Notes: generated by a model not told the origin, from the sequence alone. Shown: positions 15,684 through 25,128, numbered from the stretch's first letter. The stretch: 64,000 nucleotides of DNA from Christensenella sp964592155 (GCA_964592155.1 CAZQDA010000003.1:1-64000), one strand, 5' to 3'. Numbers and translations: made by a program.

Positions 15684-16562
15684 CTATTCGAATGCCAGTT
15701 GTTCTTGCTGCTGCTCCGCAATCAACGAAACATTGCTATCCTGGTTGACCATCCGGATCATGTTTCTTCCATTCATCACCAGCACAATTTTGTTTTCCTC
15801 TTCCCCTCTTGCAACCCCGTCAATTTGTCCGTGCGCCTCTGAAATCTGCGCTCCCTGTCCGTCTCCCTTAATAAACTCAAGCGACTCCACGCCCACAACT
15901 TCATCCACAATGATTCCCGCCGTCTGTTGCCCGTCCTGCAAAATAATCGACATCTCTCTGATATCGTTATAAAAAAGCTGCTTGGCTTCCTCAATCAGCG
16001 AAACAACCACCGGCATATAGTTTTGCATTGCCCTTTCCAAAGGTCTTTTCAAACACTCCCCACGTTTGCAGGTTTTGCATTCCTTTGTGCATTTTTCCAC
16101 TTCAATTGCACAAGCGTGCAAAGCCTTGTGCGGCTCATCTATTTTGTCCAGATGATACCGCAGGGCAGAGCTGTTTGTCTCATAACTATCATACCATCTT
16201 CCAAACGCGCATTTATGCGGATCTGTCGCAAGCGTAAACGGAACCTCTTCCTGTACGGATTTTCTCAGTTCCTCCACCCAATGAATATGATCCTGCTTAC
16301 GCTGTTCAAGCATCGCTTGAAATTCCGAAAATTCTTCCTCTTTAGACCGTATTCCAAGAAAAAGCCGCATATCGGCAAGCGGAATTACTTCGTCTCTGAA
16401 TTCCGTAATTCCCCTGATGTATTGATTTGCATAGGCAACCTGCGTAATCTCTTCCGGAGTCTGGCCGATTGATACCACAAATTCACTGTTAATCGCGTAA
16501 TCCTGCCCCGCCAGCTTAAATGTAACCCAAGGCAAATTAAGCTTGTCGTTTACCTGTTCCAT
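15684..16562 (-). CDS. CheW-like chemotaxis adaptor with inserted CZB zinc-binding domain
   Basis: A 292-residue protein. Residues 10-72 and about 200-275 are the two halves of one CheW fold (SH3-like beta-barrel that couples receptors to CheA). Between them lies a CZB domain (about 88-150) with the four expected zinc ligands: His92 in DHIHW, Cys118 in CAFGRW, and His145 and His149 in HKALH. A Cys-rich helix follows (Cys151, 158, 162, 165, 170). CZB domains sense zinc or hypochlorite in receptors and diguanylate cyclases. The gene is monocistronic with its own promoter and terminator. No other che gene is adjacent, although a chemoreceptor lies at 62503. Confidence 0.85.
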   Translation of the reverse strand: MEQVNDKLNLPWVTFKLAGQDYAINSEFVVSIGQTPEEITQVAYANQYIRGITEFRDEVIPLADMRLFLGIRSKEEEFSEFQAMLEQRKQDHIHWVEELRKSVQEEVPFTLATDPHKCAFGRWYDSYETNSSALRYHLDKIDEPHKALHACAIEVEKCTKECKTCKRGECLKRPLERAMQNYMPVVVSLIEEAKQLFYNDIREMSIILQDGQQTAGIIVDEVVGVESLEFIKGDGQGAQISEAHGQIDGVARGEEENKIVLVMNGRNMIRMVNQDSNVSLIAEQQQEQLAFE

Positions 16563-16625
16563 TTTTCCCCTATCCTCACTAGAATACCCAATCGTACCAT
16601 ACCTTACCTTGTAGGTCTACTTTCA

Positions 16626-16654
16626 AGGATAGGCTTTTCAGGACGGGATGTCAA
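16626..16654 (-). promoter_or_regulatory. Promoter of the CheW-CZB gene
   Basis: On the minus strand: TTGACA (16649-16654), 17-base spacer, TATCCT (16626-16631). This leaves a leader of about 60 bases before the start codon. Confidence 0.7.
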
Positions 16655-16682
16655 GCCCGCCGCTATGGAATTATGTTCCTTT

Positions 16683-17549
16683 TTACGCAGGAAACAGGAA
16701 TTTCAAAAGCAGCCGCTCCGCTGCCTGCCCGCCCCTGTAATCATAAACTTTCCGTTTGCCTTTCGAGTCTGCGATCACAAAGCCATTTTTGTCCATCTGA
16801 ACGTCAAACCCTTTTGCTTCAAGGGCGAGCTCCAGCGCAAATGCCCAAGAATAAGAATCCACTTCCTGCCCTTCCTCCATCAGCTCGGCAAACCGTTCAA
16901 ACTCCTCGTAAGATATGCCGTCTTCCAAAAAGGCCGCCCACAGTTTTGCAATCTGTTCTACACTCAACGAGCGCAGGCAGTCCTCATATCCCTCGCACGG
17001 CCTTAGCTTTGCGTATTTATAATAGAAAAATTCCATCTCCGCGAACAGCTCGCGGGCAAGCGGATTCGTCTGCCATATTCTGTCCATTGCCACGCACTTG
17101 TTGCAAAAACCTCTCAGGAGAATCTCATGCGCAAAGGCGCATTGCTCACCGTCTTCAAAATTCAGTTGGAAATACAAATGGCGCAGGGCTCTGAAATTCT
17201 TTCCTGTCGCATTGTATTTTTTAAAAACAGTGTTTTCCCCCTCTGCTGTCACAGAAATTTCCACGTCCTCGAACTCTCCTGTTGATCCATGAACCGAAAT
17301 CGGTATTTTTCTACAGATCTTCCCCAAAATAGAACCATATTCCTCGATCAGCATTTCCGTTTCAAAGTATGAGTGGCGAAACAATATCCTTAGTATATTG
17401 CTTTTTTCCATCATATAACAGCGCGGTTCATCCCCAATCGCCTCTGTCAGCGAATCCAACAGGAGAAAAAGAGCCCTTAAAGGATGGATCATCCGCGCCT
17501 CGCCCTGTAAAACCACATCGCTTTTATCGACATAAACACGTTTAAGCAT
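16683..17549 (-). CDS. Unknown protein co-transcribed with kdpE
   Basis: A 288-residue protein that I do not recognise. It appears soluble, acidic, and mixed alpha/beta in the first half (1-130) with mostly helices after (130-270). Cys162 and Cys165 (CNKC) and a few scattered Cys are not a clear metal site. It overlaps the end of kdpE by 8 bases and has GGAGG upstream, so it is the last gene of the kdp operon. Co-transcription suggests a link to potassium or turgor response, but no domain supports a role. It ends just before the divergent promoter zone of the CheW gene. Confidence 0.7.
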   Translation of the reverse strand: MLKRVYVDKSDVVLQGEARMIHPLRALFLLLDSLTEAIGDEPRCYMMEKSNILRILFRHSYFETEMLIEEYGSILGKICRKIPISVHGSTGEFEDVEISVTAEGENTVFKKYNATGKNFRALRHLYFQLNFEDGEQCAFAHEILLRGFCNKCVAMDRIWQTNPLARELFAEMEFFYYKYAKLRPCEGYEDCLRSLSVEQIAKLWAAFLEDGISYEEFERFAELMEEGQEVDSYSWAFALELALEAKGFDVQMDKNGFVIADSKGKRKVYDYRGGQAAERLLLKFLFPA

Positions 17550-18237
17550 TTTCCTCGCCTCCGATTCTCAGCATGCGGTATCCCACCCCCACATGCGTTT
17601 GGATATACGCCTGATCCCTGTCCAGCTTTTTCCTGAGCGTGGCCATAAAAACGCGCAGGGAAGGAACGTCGCTTTCAAAACTGCTCCCCCATACCTCTTT
17701 TAAAATATATTTATGCGTAAGCACTCTGCCCACATTCTTTGCAAGCAGGCAAACCAGCCTATATTCCATGGGCGTGAGGTGGCATTCCTGCCCCTCCACA
17801 TAGGCGCAGCCCGAAGCATAATCGATCTTGAGAACGCCGTTTTCAAAAACAGAGCTTTCCGCAGCCGGTGCGCTCAAAAGTCTTCTTGCGGCCACGCGGA
17901 TACGCGCCAAAAGCTCCTCCATGCTGAACGGCTTTGTCAAATAATCGTCCGCGCCCGCGTCAAGCGCATTTATTTTGTCCTTATCCTCCATGCGCGCGCT
18001 CACCACAACAATCGGACAATTTGACCATGTCCTTATTTTTTTGATGATATCCACGCCATCCATGTCCGGAAGCCCAAGGTCAAGGATAATGATATCCGGA
18101 CTTTTGCTTGTGGCAAGCAAAAGCGCCTGCTCTCCAGTTTGTGCCGTATAACACTGATATTCATTCATGTCGAGCGTCGCAGACATAAAATTTTTGATCG
18201 CCTGGTCGTCCTCAACGACCATGATTGAAATTTTCAT
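17542..18237 (-). CDS. kdpE: Response regulator KdpE
   Basis: A 231-residue OmpR-type regulator that activates the kdp operon when potassium is low. The receiver domain (1-120) has the phosphorylation Asp in LDLGLPDMDG (about 53) and Lys in TKPFS (about 103). The winged-helix DNA-binding domain (about 130-225) has LTPMEYRLVCLLAKNVGRVL and a recognition helix near LRVFMATLRKKL. The ATG at 18237 lies inside the end of kdpD (26-base overlap) and has GGAGG upstream, so expression is coupled to its kinase. Confidence 0.95.
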   Translation of the reverse strand: MKISIMVVEDDQAIKNFMSATLDMNEYQCYTAQTGEQALLLATSKSPDIIILDLGLPDMDGVDIIKKIRTWSNCPIVVVSARMEDKDKINALDAGADDYLTKPFSMEELLARIRVAARRLLSAPAAESSVFENGVLKIDYASGCAYVEGQECHLTPMEYRLVCLLAKNVGRVLTHKYILKEVWGSSFESDVPSLRVFMATLRKKLDRDQAYIQTHVGVGYRMLRIGGEENA

Positions 18238-20491
18238 TTTCCTTCACCTCCGCAATGGGCAGCGTAAATTCAAAGATCGCGCCGTGCGGAAGGTTATCCT
18301 TCACGCAAATTTCCCCTCTGTGCGCGTCTATGATCGTCTTACAAAGCGCCAGCCCGAGTCCCAGCCCCCGCCGGCTGTCCGCATGGTTTCCTCCTGCCGT
18401 GTAGAACATATCAAAAATATTTTTCTTGTCGCGCGCGCTGATGCCCTTGCCATTGTCCGCCACGCGAATCACCGCGTCTCTTCCATTCCTTGCCGCACTC
18501 ACCACAATCTCAGAACCTGCCTGCGTATATTTGATTGCATTGTCAATCAGGTTGATCAGCACCTGCACAATTAACTGTACATCGACGTCCACCATCATCA
18601 TGTCGTCCGCAATCTCCACGTCAATCCGGTGCTCCGCCGCTCTGCGTCCAAGATGGCGCAGCACTTCTTCTACAATTTCCGTCACAAACTGCGGTTCAAT
18701 TTTCAGATTCACATTGTCATTGTCAATTCTTGATACGGATAGCAGGTTTTCCACCAGATTAGTCAGCCAAAGCGCATCATCATAGATTCCTGTAATCAGC
18801 TTTTTCTTGGTGTCCTCATCAAAGCAGTTAGTCAGTAACGAGCTCGCACTGCCCGAAATACTCGTCAGCGGCGTGCGCAGGTCGTGTGATACCGCCCGCA
18901 GCAGGTTCGAACGAAACCGTTCACTTTCCGCCTGCATCTCAGCCTTTTTCTGCGCTTCGTTCAAATAATATTTTTCTATCGCCGATGTGATCTGCGCAAA
19001 CAGGGAATAAAGCAAAGAATCCTGTATGCTGTCGATTTCCTCCTTCGAATCCGTCACAACGCCAATAACGGCAAGCGCTCTTTCTTTCGTAGTCAGCGGC
19101 GTATACCGTGCCGCCGCGCCCGGCAATGTGTTCGTTCCTTTGCCTGCGGAATGCCTGTTCCGGATAGACCACGCAGCGACGGCCTGCTCATCCGGCGTAA
19201 TATACGCGCTGTTTTCCTCGAGCTCTCCGTTTTGATTACACGCGTAGGCCTTCCCTGTTTCGTTTCCCTCCGCAAGATAAAGAACCACCGGCCTGCGCAC
19301 CAGCTTCGCCACTTTTTCGATTGCATAACTTGCGATCTCGTCCAGTGTCTTGGCTTCCTGCAGGCTCCTGTTTGTCTCCAGCAGCAGATTTGTGCGGAAC
19401 GCATTCACGGCAGCAACCGCCGCCTGCTTTTTCACTCTGCTCGTAAGGCCGCTCGTAATGAGCGCCGACACCAGCATAATTGCAAACGTCACAGGATATT
19501 CCGCGCCATAAGCGTTAAAGGTAAACCTTGGCTCCGTAAAAAAGAAATTGAACATCAATACGCCCACCAGAGAAGCAACCACCCCATAGAGCCTGCCTCT
19601 TGTCTGGTTCGCGGTGATCAACACCCCTAAGATGAGAATCACGATGATGTTCGCCTGAGTGAATCCAATCCGCTCAAATAAAATTCCGATTGCAATACAC
19701 GCCGCCATAATCAGCAGCATCTTTATAAAATCTTTCCAATAAAATTGAATTTTGCCATTCATCAGGCGCAAACGGGGCTTGTATTCGCGCGCATCACTGT
19801 CCGGAATCACAAACACCTCCAGCTCCGATGCCTGGGCGATGAGCTGGTCAATAAAGCTCTGTCCTCTTTTCCAAAATGGAATCTTCTGGCGCGTCCGGCC
19901 CACAACAATTTTCGTCACACCGCTCAAATTGGAAAAATGGGCGATTTGCATCGGCACATTTTCACCATAGGTCGTCGCGATCTTTGCTCCAAGCTCCTTT
20001 GCCAAACGGATATGGTCGCGCAAAAGCTTCGCCGTTTCCTTGGTCAAAACCGGATTTTGAGGCGTATCCACAAAAAGAGCGGTAAAAGAGGCATGAAACG
20101 CCTCTGCCATGCGCGCCGCAGTACGGATCACCTTTGCATTGGAAGGAGACGTAGACAGACAAACCAATATATGCTCCCTTGCAGGCGCGGCCTTCACTGC
20201 CGCATCCTTATTGACGCGATCCGCCACCCTGCGCAGCGCAATTTCGCGCAGCGCAGCAAGGTTCCCCTTGACAAAAAAATGTGAAAGCGCGCTGCGCGCC
20301 TGTTTTTCCTTGTAAATTTTTCCCGCCTCAAGACGGGCAAGCAGCACCGACGGTTCCACGTCAATAATCTCTACTTCGTCCGCCATGTCAAACACGCGGT
20401 CCGGCACACGCTCCTTCACAATCACCTGCGTAATGGAAGCTACAATGTCGTTCAGGCTTTCAATGTGTTGCACATTTACCGTCGTATAAAC
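18212..20491 (-). CDS. kdpD: Sensor histidine kinase KdpD (5' end in gap)
   Basis: This membrane kinase senses potassium limitation and phosphorylates KdpE. The visible 759 residues include the end of the N-terminal KdpD domain, then a universal-stress-like domain (EHILVCLSTSPSNAK onward). Four DUF4118 membrane helices follow, then a GAF domain, the HisKA box SHDLRTPLTSI with the phosphorylated His, and a HATPase (NLIDNAIKYT, DNGKGI, GLGLGLAL). About 130 residues, including the N-terminal Walker motifs, are missing compared with the usual length of about 890-900. An apparent in-frame fusion to kdpC across the N run is an artefact of the gap. Confidence 0.93.
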   Translation of the reverse strand, partial: VYTTVNVQHIESLNDIVASITQVIVKERVPDRVFDMADEVEIIDVEPSVLLARLEAGKIYKEKQARSALSHFFVKGNLAALREIALRRVADRVNKDAAVKAAPAREHILVCLSTSPSNAKVIRTAARMAEAFHASFTALFVDTPQNPVLTKETAKLLRDHIRLAKELGAKIATTYGENVPMQIAHFSNLSGVTKIVVGRTRQKIPFWKRGQSFIDQLIAQASELEVFVIPDSDAREYKPRLRLMNGKIQFYWKDFIKMLLIMAACIAIGILFERIGFTQANIIVILILGVLITANQTRGRLYGVVASLVGVLMFNFFFTEPRFTFNAYGAEYPVTFAIMLVSALITSGLTSRVKKQAAVAAVNAFRTNLLLETNRSLQEAKTLDEIASYAIEKVAKLVRRPVVLYLAEGNETGKAYACNQNGELEENSAYITPDEQAVAAWSIRNRHSAGKGTNTLPGAAARYTPLTTKERALAVIGVVTDSKEEIDSIQDSLLYSLFAQITSAIEKYYLNEAQKKAEMQAESERFRSNLLRAVSHDLRTPLTSISGSASSLLTNCFDEDTKKKLITGIYDDALWLTNLVENLLSVSRIDNDNVNLKIEPQFVTEIVEEVLRHLGRRAAEHRIDVEIADDMMMVDVDVQLIVQVLINLIDNAIKYTQAGSEIVVSAARNGRDAVIRVADNGKGISARDKKNIFDMFYTAGGNHADSRRGLGLGLALCKTIIDAHRGEICVKDNLPHGAIFEFTLPIAEVKENENFNHGR

Positions 20492-20591
20492 NNNNNNNNN
20501 NNNNNNNNNNNNNNNNNNNNNNNNNNNNNNNNNNNNNNNNNNNNNNNNNNNNNNNNNNNNNNNNNNNNNNNNNNNNNNNNNNNNNNNNNNN
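20492..20591. other. Scaffold gap (100 N) between kdpC and kdpD
   Basis: There are exactly 100 N. From normal family lengths, about 45 residues of KdpC and 130 of KdpD are absent, so the true gap is probably about 0.5 kb. The flanks share no sequence. Confidence 0.9.
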
Positions 20592-21025
20592 GAGATATGC
20601 GGGTCAAGCCCGCTTCCGGAGCTTGTTACAAGGTCCGACGGAACCGGCTCGCCGCCCTTTTCCGGATGCGCCGCTAAAATTCTTTCCACCCGCGCTGATA
20701 CAAGCGCTGCATATTCCTCACTGGCAGGGGACAGGTTTGACGGTCCTGAGAACATCATCGGCTTGCCGTTCTCGTCCACGAAGGTTTCTGTGTTCAGGTT
20801 CATAATTCTTCCCCACAAATATTCATCTGTGGTAAACTCCTGCGCCAGCAGCGTGCTTCCGTATTTTTTGCCGTCTACTTCAATGATGCTTCCGTTTGCC
20901 TGGTTCGGAAATGCAAGCTGCGAAATTCCTGTCACAACCATCGGATAAACAAACCCGCAGATCAGCGTCAAGATCAGCATAAAAATCAGCGCCGGCACAG
21001 CCACCTTTTTGATATGTTTTAACAT
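20592..21025 (-). CDS. kdpC: Potassium-transporting ATPase subunit C (3' end in gap)
   Basis: KdpC stabilises the KdpFABC complex and is anchored by one helix, with a periplasm-facing domain. The visible 144 residues show the N-terminal helix (about 8-28, VPALIFMLILTLICGFVYPM) and the conserved segments YPMVVTG, NQANGSI, WGRIMN, SGPSNLSP and SSGSGLDPHI. The last motif is where the family's C-terminal third begins, and the remainder is lost in the gap. GGAGG lies before the ATG at 21025. The gene follows kdpB by 11 bases. Confidence 0.93.
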
Positions 21026-21036
21026 GTTCTTTCCTC

Positions 21037-23106
21037 CTAAAATAATCCAGCGGCAACGAGCAGCATATCGATCAGCTTGATCGCGATGAACGGCAGGATC
21101 ACGCCGCCCACGCCAAACACCAGCAAATTCCTTGATAACAGCTTGTTTGCAGGCACTTCCCTGTATTTCACTCCCTTGAGCGCCAGCGGTATCAATGCAA
21201 TAATAATCACTGCGTTATAGATCACCGCTGAAAAAATGGCGCTTTCCGGACTCCTAAGACCCATAATGTTGAGCGCCTGCAGCTGTGGGAAAAGCAATAG
21301 GAACAGCGGCGGGATAATCGCGAAATATTTTGCGATGTCGTTGGCAATGCTAAAAGTTGTCAGCGCGCCGCGCGTCATCAACAATTGCTTGCCAATCCGC
21401 ACAATGTCAATCAGCTTGGTGGGCGAAGAATCGAGATCCACCATGTTTCCCGCCTCTTTTGCGGCCTGTGTGCCCGTGTTCATCGCCACCGCCACATCCG
21501 CCTGTGCAAGCGCGGGCGCGTCGTTTGTGCCGTCGCCCGTCATGGCCACCATATGCCCGCTCTTCTGATAATCACGAATCAGATCGAGTTTCCCTTCCGG
21601 AGTCGCCTCTGCAAGAAAATCATCCACGCCCGCTTCCGCCGCAATTGCTGCAGCGGTTAGCGGGTTGTCTCCCGTGATCATAATTGTCTTGATCCCCATC
21701 TTTCGAAGGTCTGCAAACTTTTCCTGTACCCCCTGCTTGATGATGTCCTTCAAATGGATGATCCCAAGAATCTTTCCGTTTTTTGCGACCACCAGCGGCG
21801 TTCCTCCATTGTTCGCCACCCGCTTAACCACCTCGCCGCATTCTTCGGAATAGACGCCGCCCTTTGCTTCCACAAATTCTTTCACCGCGTCTGCCGCGCC
21901 CTTGCGCACCTCATTTTCTTCATAATCCACGCCGCTCATTCTTGTTTTTGCGGAAAACGGAATAAATGTAGCGTTCAATTCTCCAATGTTGCGTCCGCGG
22001 ATGCCAAACTCCTCTTTTGCAAGCACCACGATGCTTCTTCCTTCCGGCGTTTCATCGGAAAGGGAGGAAAGCTGCGCCGCATCCGCAAGCTCCCTTACGT
22101 CCGTTCCGTCCACCGGAATAAACTCGCTCGCCTGCCTGTTCCCCAGAGTAATCGTGCCCGTTTTGTCCAGCATCAGTACATCCACGTCGCCGGCGGCCTC
22201 AATCGCACGTCCGCTCATGGCAAGCACGTTTGCCTGATTCAGCCTGCTCATCCCCGCAATGCCAATCGCGGAAAGCAGCGCGCCAATTGTCGTGGGCGCA
22301 AGGCACACAAGCAACGCCAGCAAAGAGGTCACCGAAGTGGGATTCATTTCCATTCCCTGCATCTGCGCGGAGAAATGCGCGAAAGCATACAAGGATACGG
22401 TCACCACCAGAAAGACAATCGTAAGCGACACCAGCAGAATCTGCAGCGCCAGTTCATTCGGCGTTTTTTTACGCGCCGCGCCCTCCACCATGGCAATCAT
22501 TTTGTCAAGAAAGCTCTCGCCCGGATTGCTCGTCACATGAATCACAAGCCAGTCCGAGATCACCGTCGTGCCGCCTGTCACGGCGCACCTGTCTCCGCCG
22601 CTTTCGCGGATCACGGGCGCTGATTCTCCAGTAATCGCGCTTTCGTCCACAGAGGCCGCGCCGTCAATCACGTCGCCGTCCGCCGGAATCTGTTCTCCGG
22701 CTTTCACCAGCACAATATCCCCCTTGCGCAGGCTGGAAGCAGGCACTTCCTCCACCTGATCGGGCTGCTCTGCGGAAGGGATTTTCTTTGCCGTAATATC
22801 CCTTTTTGCCGCGCGCAGCGCATCCGCCTGCGCTTTTCCCCTGCCCTCCGCAATCGCCTCTGCAAAGTTTGCAAACAACACGGTCAGCCATAAAAGAACC
22901 GCGATGCCAAGGATAAATACCGGCGTATTGTCTTTGATTCCGGCGAGCGCCAGCACATACAGTACCGTCGTCAGAATTGCCGCGACATACACAATGAACA
23001 TCACGGGGTTCTGTATCTGTGTTTTGGGATTCAGCTTCACAAACGAATCCCTAAGAGCGCGTCCGATCATTTGTTTATTTACGAATTTTGTTTTCTTCTC
23101 TTTCAC
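21037..23106 (-). CDS. kdpB: Potassium-transporting P-type ATPase subunit B
   Basis: The 689-residue catalytic subunit couples ATP hydrolysis to potassium uptake through KdpA. It has the phosphorylation site DKTGTITLG (Asp near 313), the actuator motif ITGES (about 157-161), the nucleotide-binding domain and the hinge motif TGDGTNDAPA, with seven membrane helices. The start is a GTG at 23106 with GGAG upstream. The length matches E. coli KdpB. It is the third gene of kdpFABC, 13 bases after kdpA. Confidence 0.96.
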   Translation of the reverse strand: MKEKKTKFVNKQMIGRALRDSFVKLNPKTQIQNPVMFIVYVAAILTTVLYVLALAGIKDNTPVFILGIAVLLWLTVLFANFAEAIAEGRGKAQADALRAAKRDITAKKIPSAEQPDQVEEVPASSLRKGDIVLVKAGEQIPADGDVIDGAASVDESAITGESAPVIRESGGDRCAVTGGTTVISDWLVIHVTSNPGESFLDKMIAMVEGAARKKTPNELALQILLVSLTIVFLVVTVSLYAFAHFSAQMQGMEMNPTSVTSLLALLVCLAPTTIGALLSAIGIAGMSRLNQANVLAMSGRAIEAAGDVDVLMLDKTGTITLGNRQASEFIPVDGTDVRELADAAQLSSLSDETPEGRSIVVLAKEEFGIRGRNIGELNATFIPFSAKTRMSGVDYEENEVRKGAADAVKEFVEAKGGVYSEECGEVVKRVANNGGTPLVVAKNGKILGIIHLKDIIKQGVQEKFADLRKMGIKTIMITGDNPLTAAAIAAEAGVDDFLAEATPEGKLDLIRDYQKSGHMVAMTGDGTNDAPALAQADVAVAMNTGTQAAKEAGNMVDLDSSPTKLIDIVRIGKQLLMTRGALTTFSIANDIAKYFAIIPPLFLLLFPQLQALNIMGLRSPESAIFSAVIYNAVIIIALIPLALKGVKYREVPANKLLSRNLLVFGVGGVILPFIAIKLIDMLLVAAGLF

Positions 23107-23119
23107 GATCTTTTCACTC

Positions 23120-24859
23120 CTAACCTATCATCTGGAAAAATTCCGCAATCGGACCGACCGCAAGCGCCGGCAAAAAGCTCAGTGCGCCCACCAGCAGCAC
23201 CACCAGTATCAGCACCGCGATAAATAAAGCGTTGTGCGTGGGCAGTGTGCCTGCGGATACCGCGATCTTTTGTTTGCGTACGAGCGATCCCGCGATTGCG
23301 AGCGTCGCAAGCATGGGCATAAACCGCACAAACAACATCACCGTGCCAATTGCTGTATTCAGGAACGGTGTATTTGCATTGAGCCCCGCAAAGGCGGAAC
23401 CGTTGTTCCCCGCGCCGGAAGAAAACGCATACAATACCTCGGAAAACCCATGCGGCCCTCCATTATTGAGGCTGTCCATCACAGACGGCACATAACTCGC
23501 CAGTGCCGTGCCAATCAGTGCCGCAAGCGGCGTGGCGAGGCAGACGAGCACCGCCATCTTCATCTCATACGGTTCTATTTTCTTCCCAAGGTATTCCGGC
23601 GTTCTTCCCACCATCAGTCCCGCGATAAAAACCGCGAGTATGGCAAACGCCAGCATTCCGTAAAGCCCGCATCCCACGCCTCCAAAGATCACCTCGCCAA
23701 GCTGCATCTGCAGCATGGTAACCATTCCGCCAAGCGGCGTATAACTATCATGCATCGAGTTTACGGAGCCATTGCTCGCCGCCGTGGTAAACGAGGCCCA
23801 CGTGCTGGAGGTCGCAATTCCAAACCGCGCTTCCTTCCCCTCCATATTACCGCCCGGCTGCCCGTCCGTACTCATATTGACCATGCCATCCTGAGCAAGC
23901 TGCGGCGTTCCGTTTGCTTCATTGACTCCAATCACCGTAAGGAAGCCAACCAGCATAATGAGCATTGCAAGGAATATTGCCACGCCCTGCCGCTTATCCT
24001 TAACATTCCTGCCGAATGTAAAGCACAGCGCCGCAGGAATCAGCAGCAGCGAAATCATTTCGATCAGATTGGAAAAGATCGTTGGATTTTCCAGCGGCAT
24101 CGCAGAGTTCACCCCAAAGAATCCGCCGCCGTTCGTCCCCAGCTGCTTGATCGCCACCTGACTTGCGGCTGGTCCCTGCGGAATCACCTGGCTTGTCACC
24201 ACGCTTCCGTCCTCCAGTGTAATCGGATGCAGCAATTGAACTTCGGTATAAGCCGAAAGATTCTGCACCACGCCCTGCGAAACGAGCAAAATCGCAACAA
24301 TCAATGAAAGCGGAATCAGCACATACCAAACCACTCTTGTCATATCCACCCAGAAGTTTCCGATTCCCATCCCTTTTTCTCTTGTAAAAGCACGGATCAG
24401 CGCAAATAAAACCACAATTCCGGTTGCGGCTGATACAAAGTTCTGTGTGGTGAGTCCCAGCATCTGCGTCAGGTACGAAAGCGTGCTCTCGCCGGAATAC
24501 GATTGCCAGTTGGTGTTGCTCACAAAGCTTGCCGTCGTATTGTAGGCCAGATGCCATGACGTTCCATCAAGGCTTTCCGGATTCAGCGGCAGGCCGCCCT
24601 GCGCCATATTCAGGAAAAAGAGGATCGCAAAGCCAAACACGCTAAACATCACGCAGCAGGCCGCGTACTTCTTCCAGCCCATATCCTCATTCTTATCCAC
24701 ATGTAATACTTTATACGTAAAATTCTCCACCGGAACCAGTACTTTGGAAAGGAACGTCTTTTCACCATTCATCACTTTTCCAATGTATTTGCCCAGCGGA
24801 ATTGCCAGCGCGACGAGTATCACAATGTAAAAAACATACTGTAATATCTGGCTGCTCAT
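23120..24859 (-). CDS. kdpA: Potassium-transporting ATPase channel subunit A
   Basis: The 579-residue subunit carries the potassium selectivity pathway. About ten membrane helices are visible, with the four selectivity-loop segments, for example TTASFVSNTNWQSY, LGTNGGGFFGVNSA and the GAGNNGSAFAGL region. It starts at ATG 24859, overlapping the kdpF stop by ATGA. Its partners kdpB and kdpC follow on the same transcript. Confidence 0.96.
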   Translation of the reverse strand: MSSQILQYVFYIVILVALAIPLGKYIGKVMNGEKTFLSKVLVPVENFTYKVLHVDKNEDMGWKKYAACCVMFSVFGFAILFFLNMAQGGLPLNPESLDGTSWHLAYNTTASFVSNTNWQSYSGESTLSYLTQMLGLTTQNFVSAATGIVVLFALIRAFTREKGMGIGNFWVDMTRVVWYVLIPLSLIVAILLVSQGVVQNLSAYTEVQLLHPITLEDGSVVTSQVIPQGPAASQVAIKQLGTNGGGFFGVNSAMPLENPTIFSNLIEMISLLLIPAALCFTFGRNVKDKRQGVAIFLAMLIMLVGFLTVIGVNEANGTPQLAQDGMVNMSTDGQPGGNMEGKEARFGIATSSTWASFTTAASNGSVNSMHDSYTPLGGMVTMLQMQLGEVIFGGVGCGLYGMLAFAILAVFIAGLMVGRTPEYLGKKIEPYEMKMAVLVCLATPLAALIGTALASYVPSVMDSLNNGGPHGFSEVLYAFSSGAGNNGSAFAGLNANTPFLNTAIGTVMLFVRFMPMLATLAIAGSLVRKQKIAVSAGTLPTHNALFIAVLILVVLLVGALSFLPALAVGPIAEFFQMIG

Positions 24860-24945
24860 TGCCTATCCCCCCTTAACAGGACTGCGAACAAATACACAAA
24901 AAGCGCCGCCGCAACCATCCCAATGATAGCGATTACCACAAACAT
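24856..24945 (-). CDS. kdpF: Potassium-transporting ATPase subunit F (29 aa)
   Basis: A one-helix peptide of 29 residues (MFVVIAIIGMVAAALFVYLF, then AVLLRGDRQ), the normal length and pattern for KdpF, which stabilises the complex lipid contacts. The ATG at 24945 is preceded by AGGAG 7 bases away, and the stop overlaps the kdpA start. It is easily missed because of its size. Confidence 0.92.
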   Translation of the reverse strand: MFVVIAIIGMVAAALFVYLFAVLLRGDRQ

Positions 24946-24989
24946 AACCATTCTCCTTTCTTAAGTCCAAATCATTTGAGTACAGTTGC

Positions 24990-25059
24990 ATTATATGCCC
25001 GCGCAAATAAAGACGGTGTTAGGGTTCTTCCTGCTCGCATTAAGATTGTATAAAGATAG
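24990..25059 (-). promoter_or_regulatory. kdp operon promoter with KdpE-like site
   Basis: On the minus strand there is a TATAAT -10 (24990-24995) with no good -35, typical of an activated promoter. About 45-65 bases upstream lies CTTTATACAATCTTAA (in 25039-25059), which resembles the T-rich KdpE site of E. coli. Assignment as a KdpE site is inference. I see no c-di-AMP riboswitch in the leader. Confidence 0.5.
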
Positions 25060-25128
25060 GCTGCAAATTTTCTCACCTCCAGCTTAGTTTGCCTGCAAAC
25101 CATCTGTTCTCCTTGCCCGTCCCAAAAC

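Noticed and set aside
15526..15721. Longer 115-residue version of the small helical protein
   Set aside because: The extension crosses the terminator of the CheW gene, and the inner ATG has the only good ribosome site.
18212..21025. A 937-residue KdpC-KdpD fusion protein
   Set aside because: The join runs through 100 N; each part matches a separate kdp subunit and both are truncated at the gap.
23234..24307. Plus-strand reading frame (357 codons) opposite kdpA
   Set aside because: KdpA motifs are unmistakable on the minus strand; the plus frame has no start signals or family pattern.
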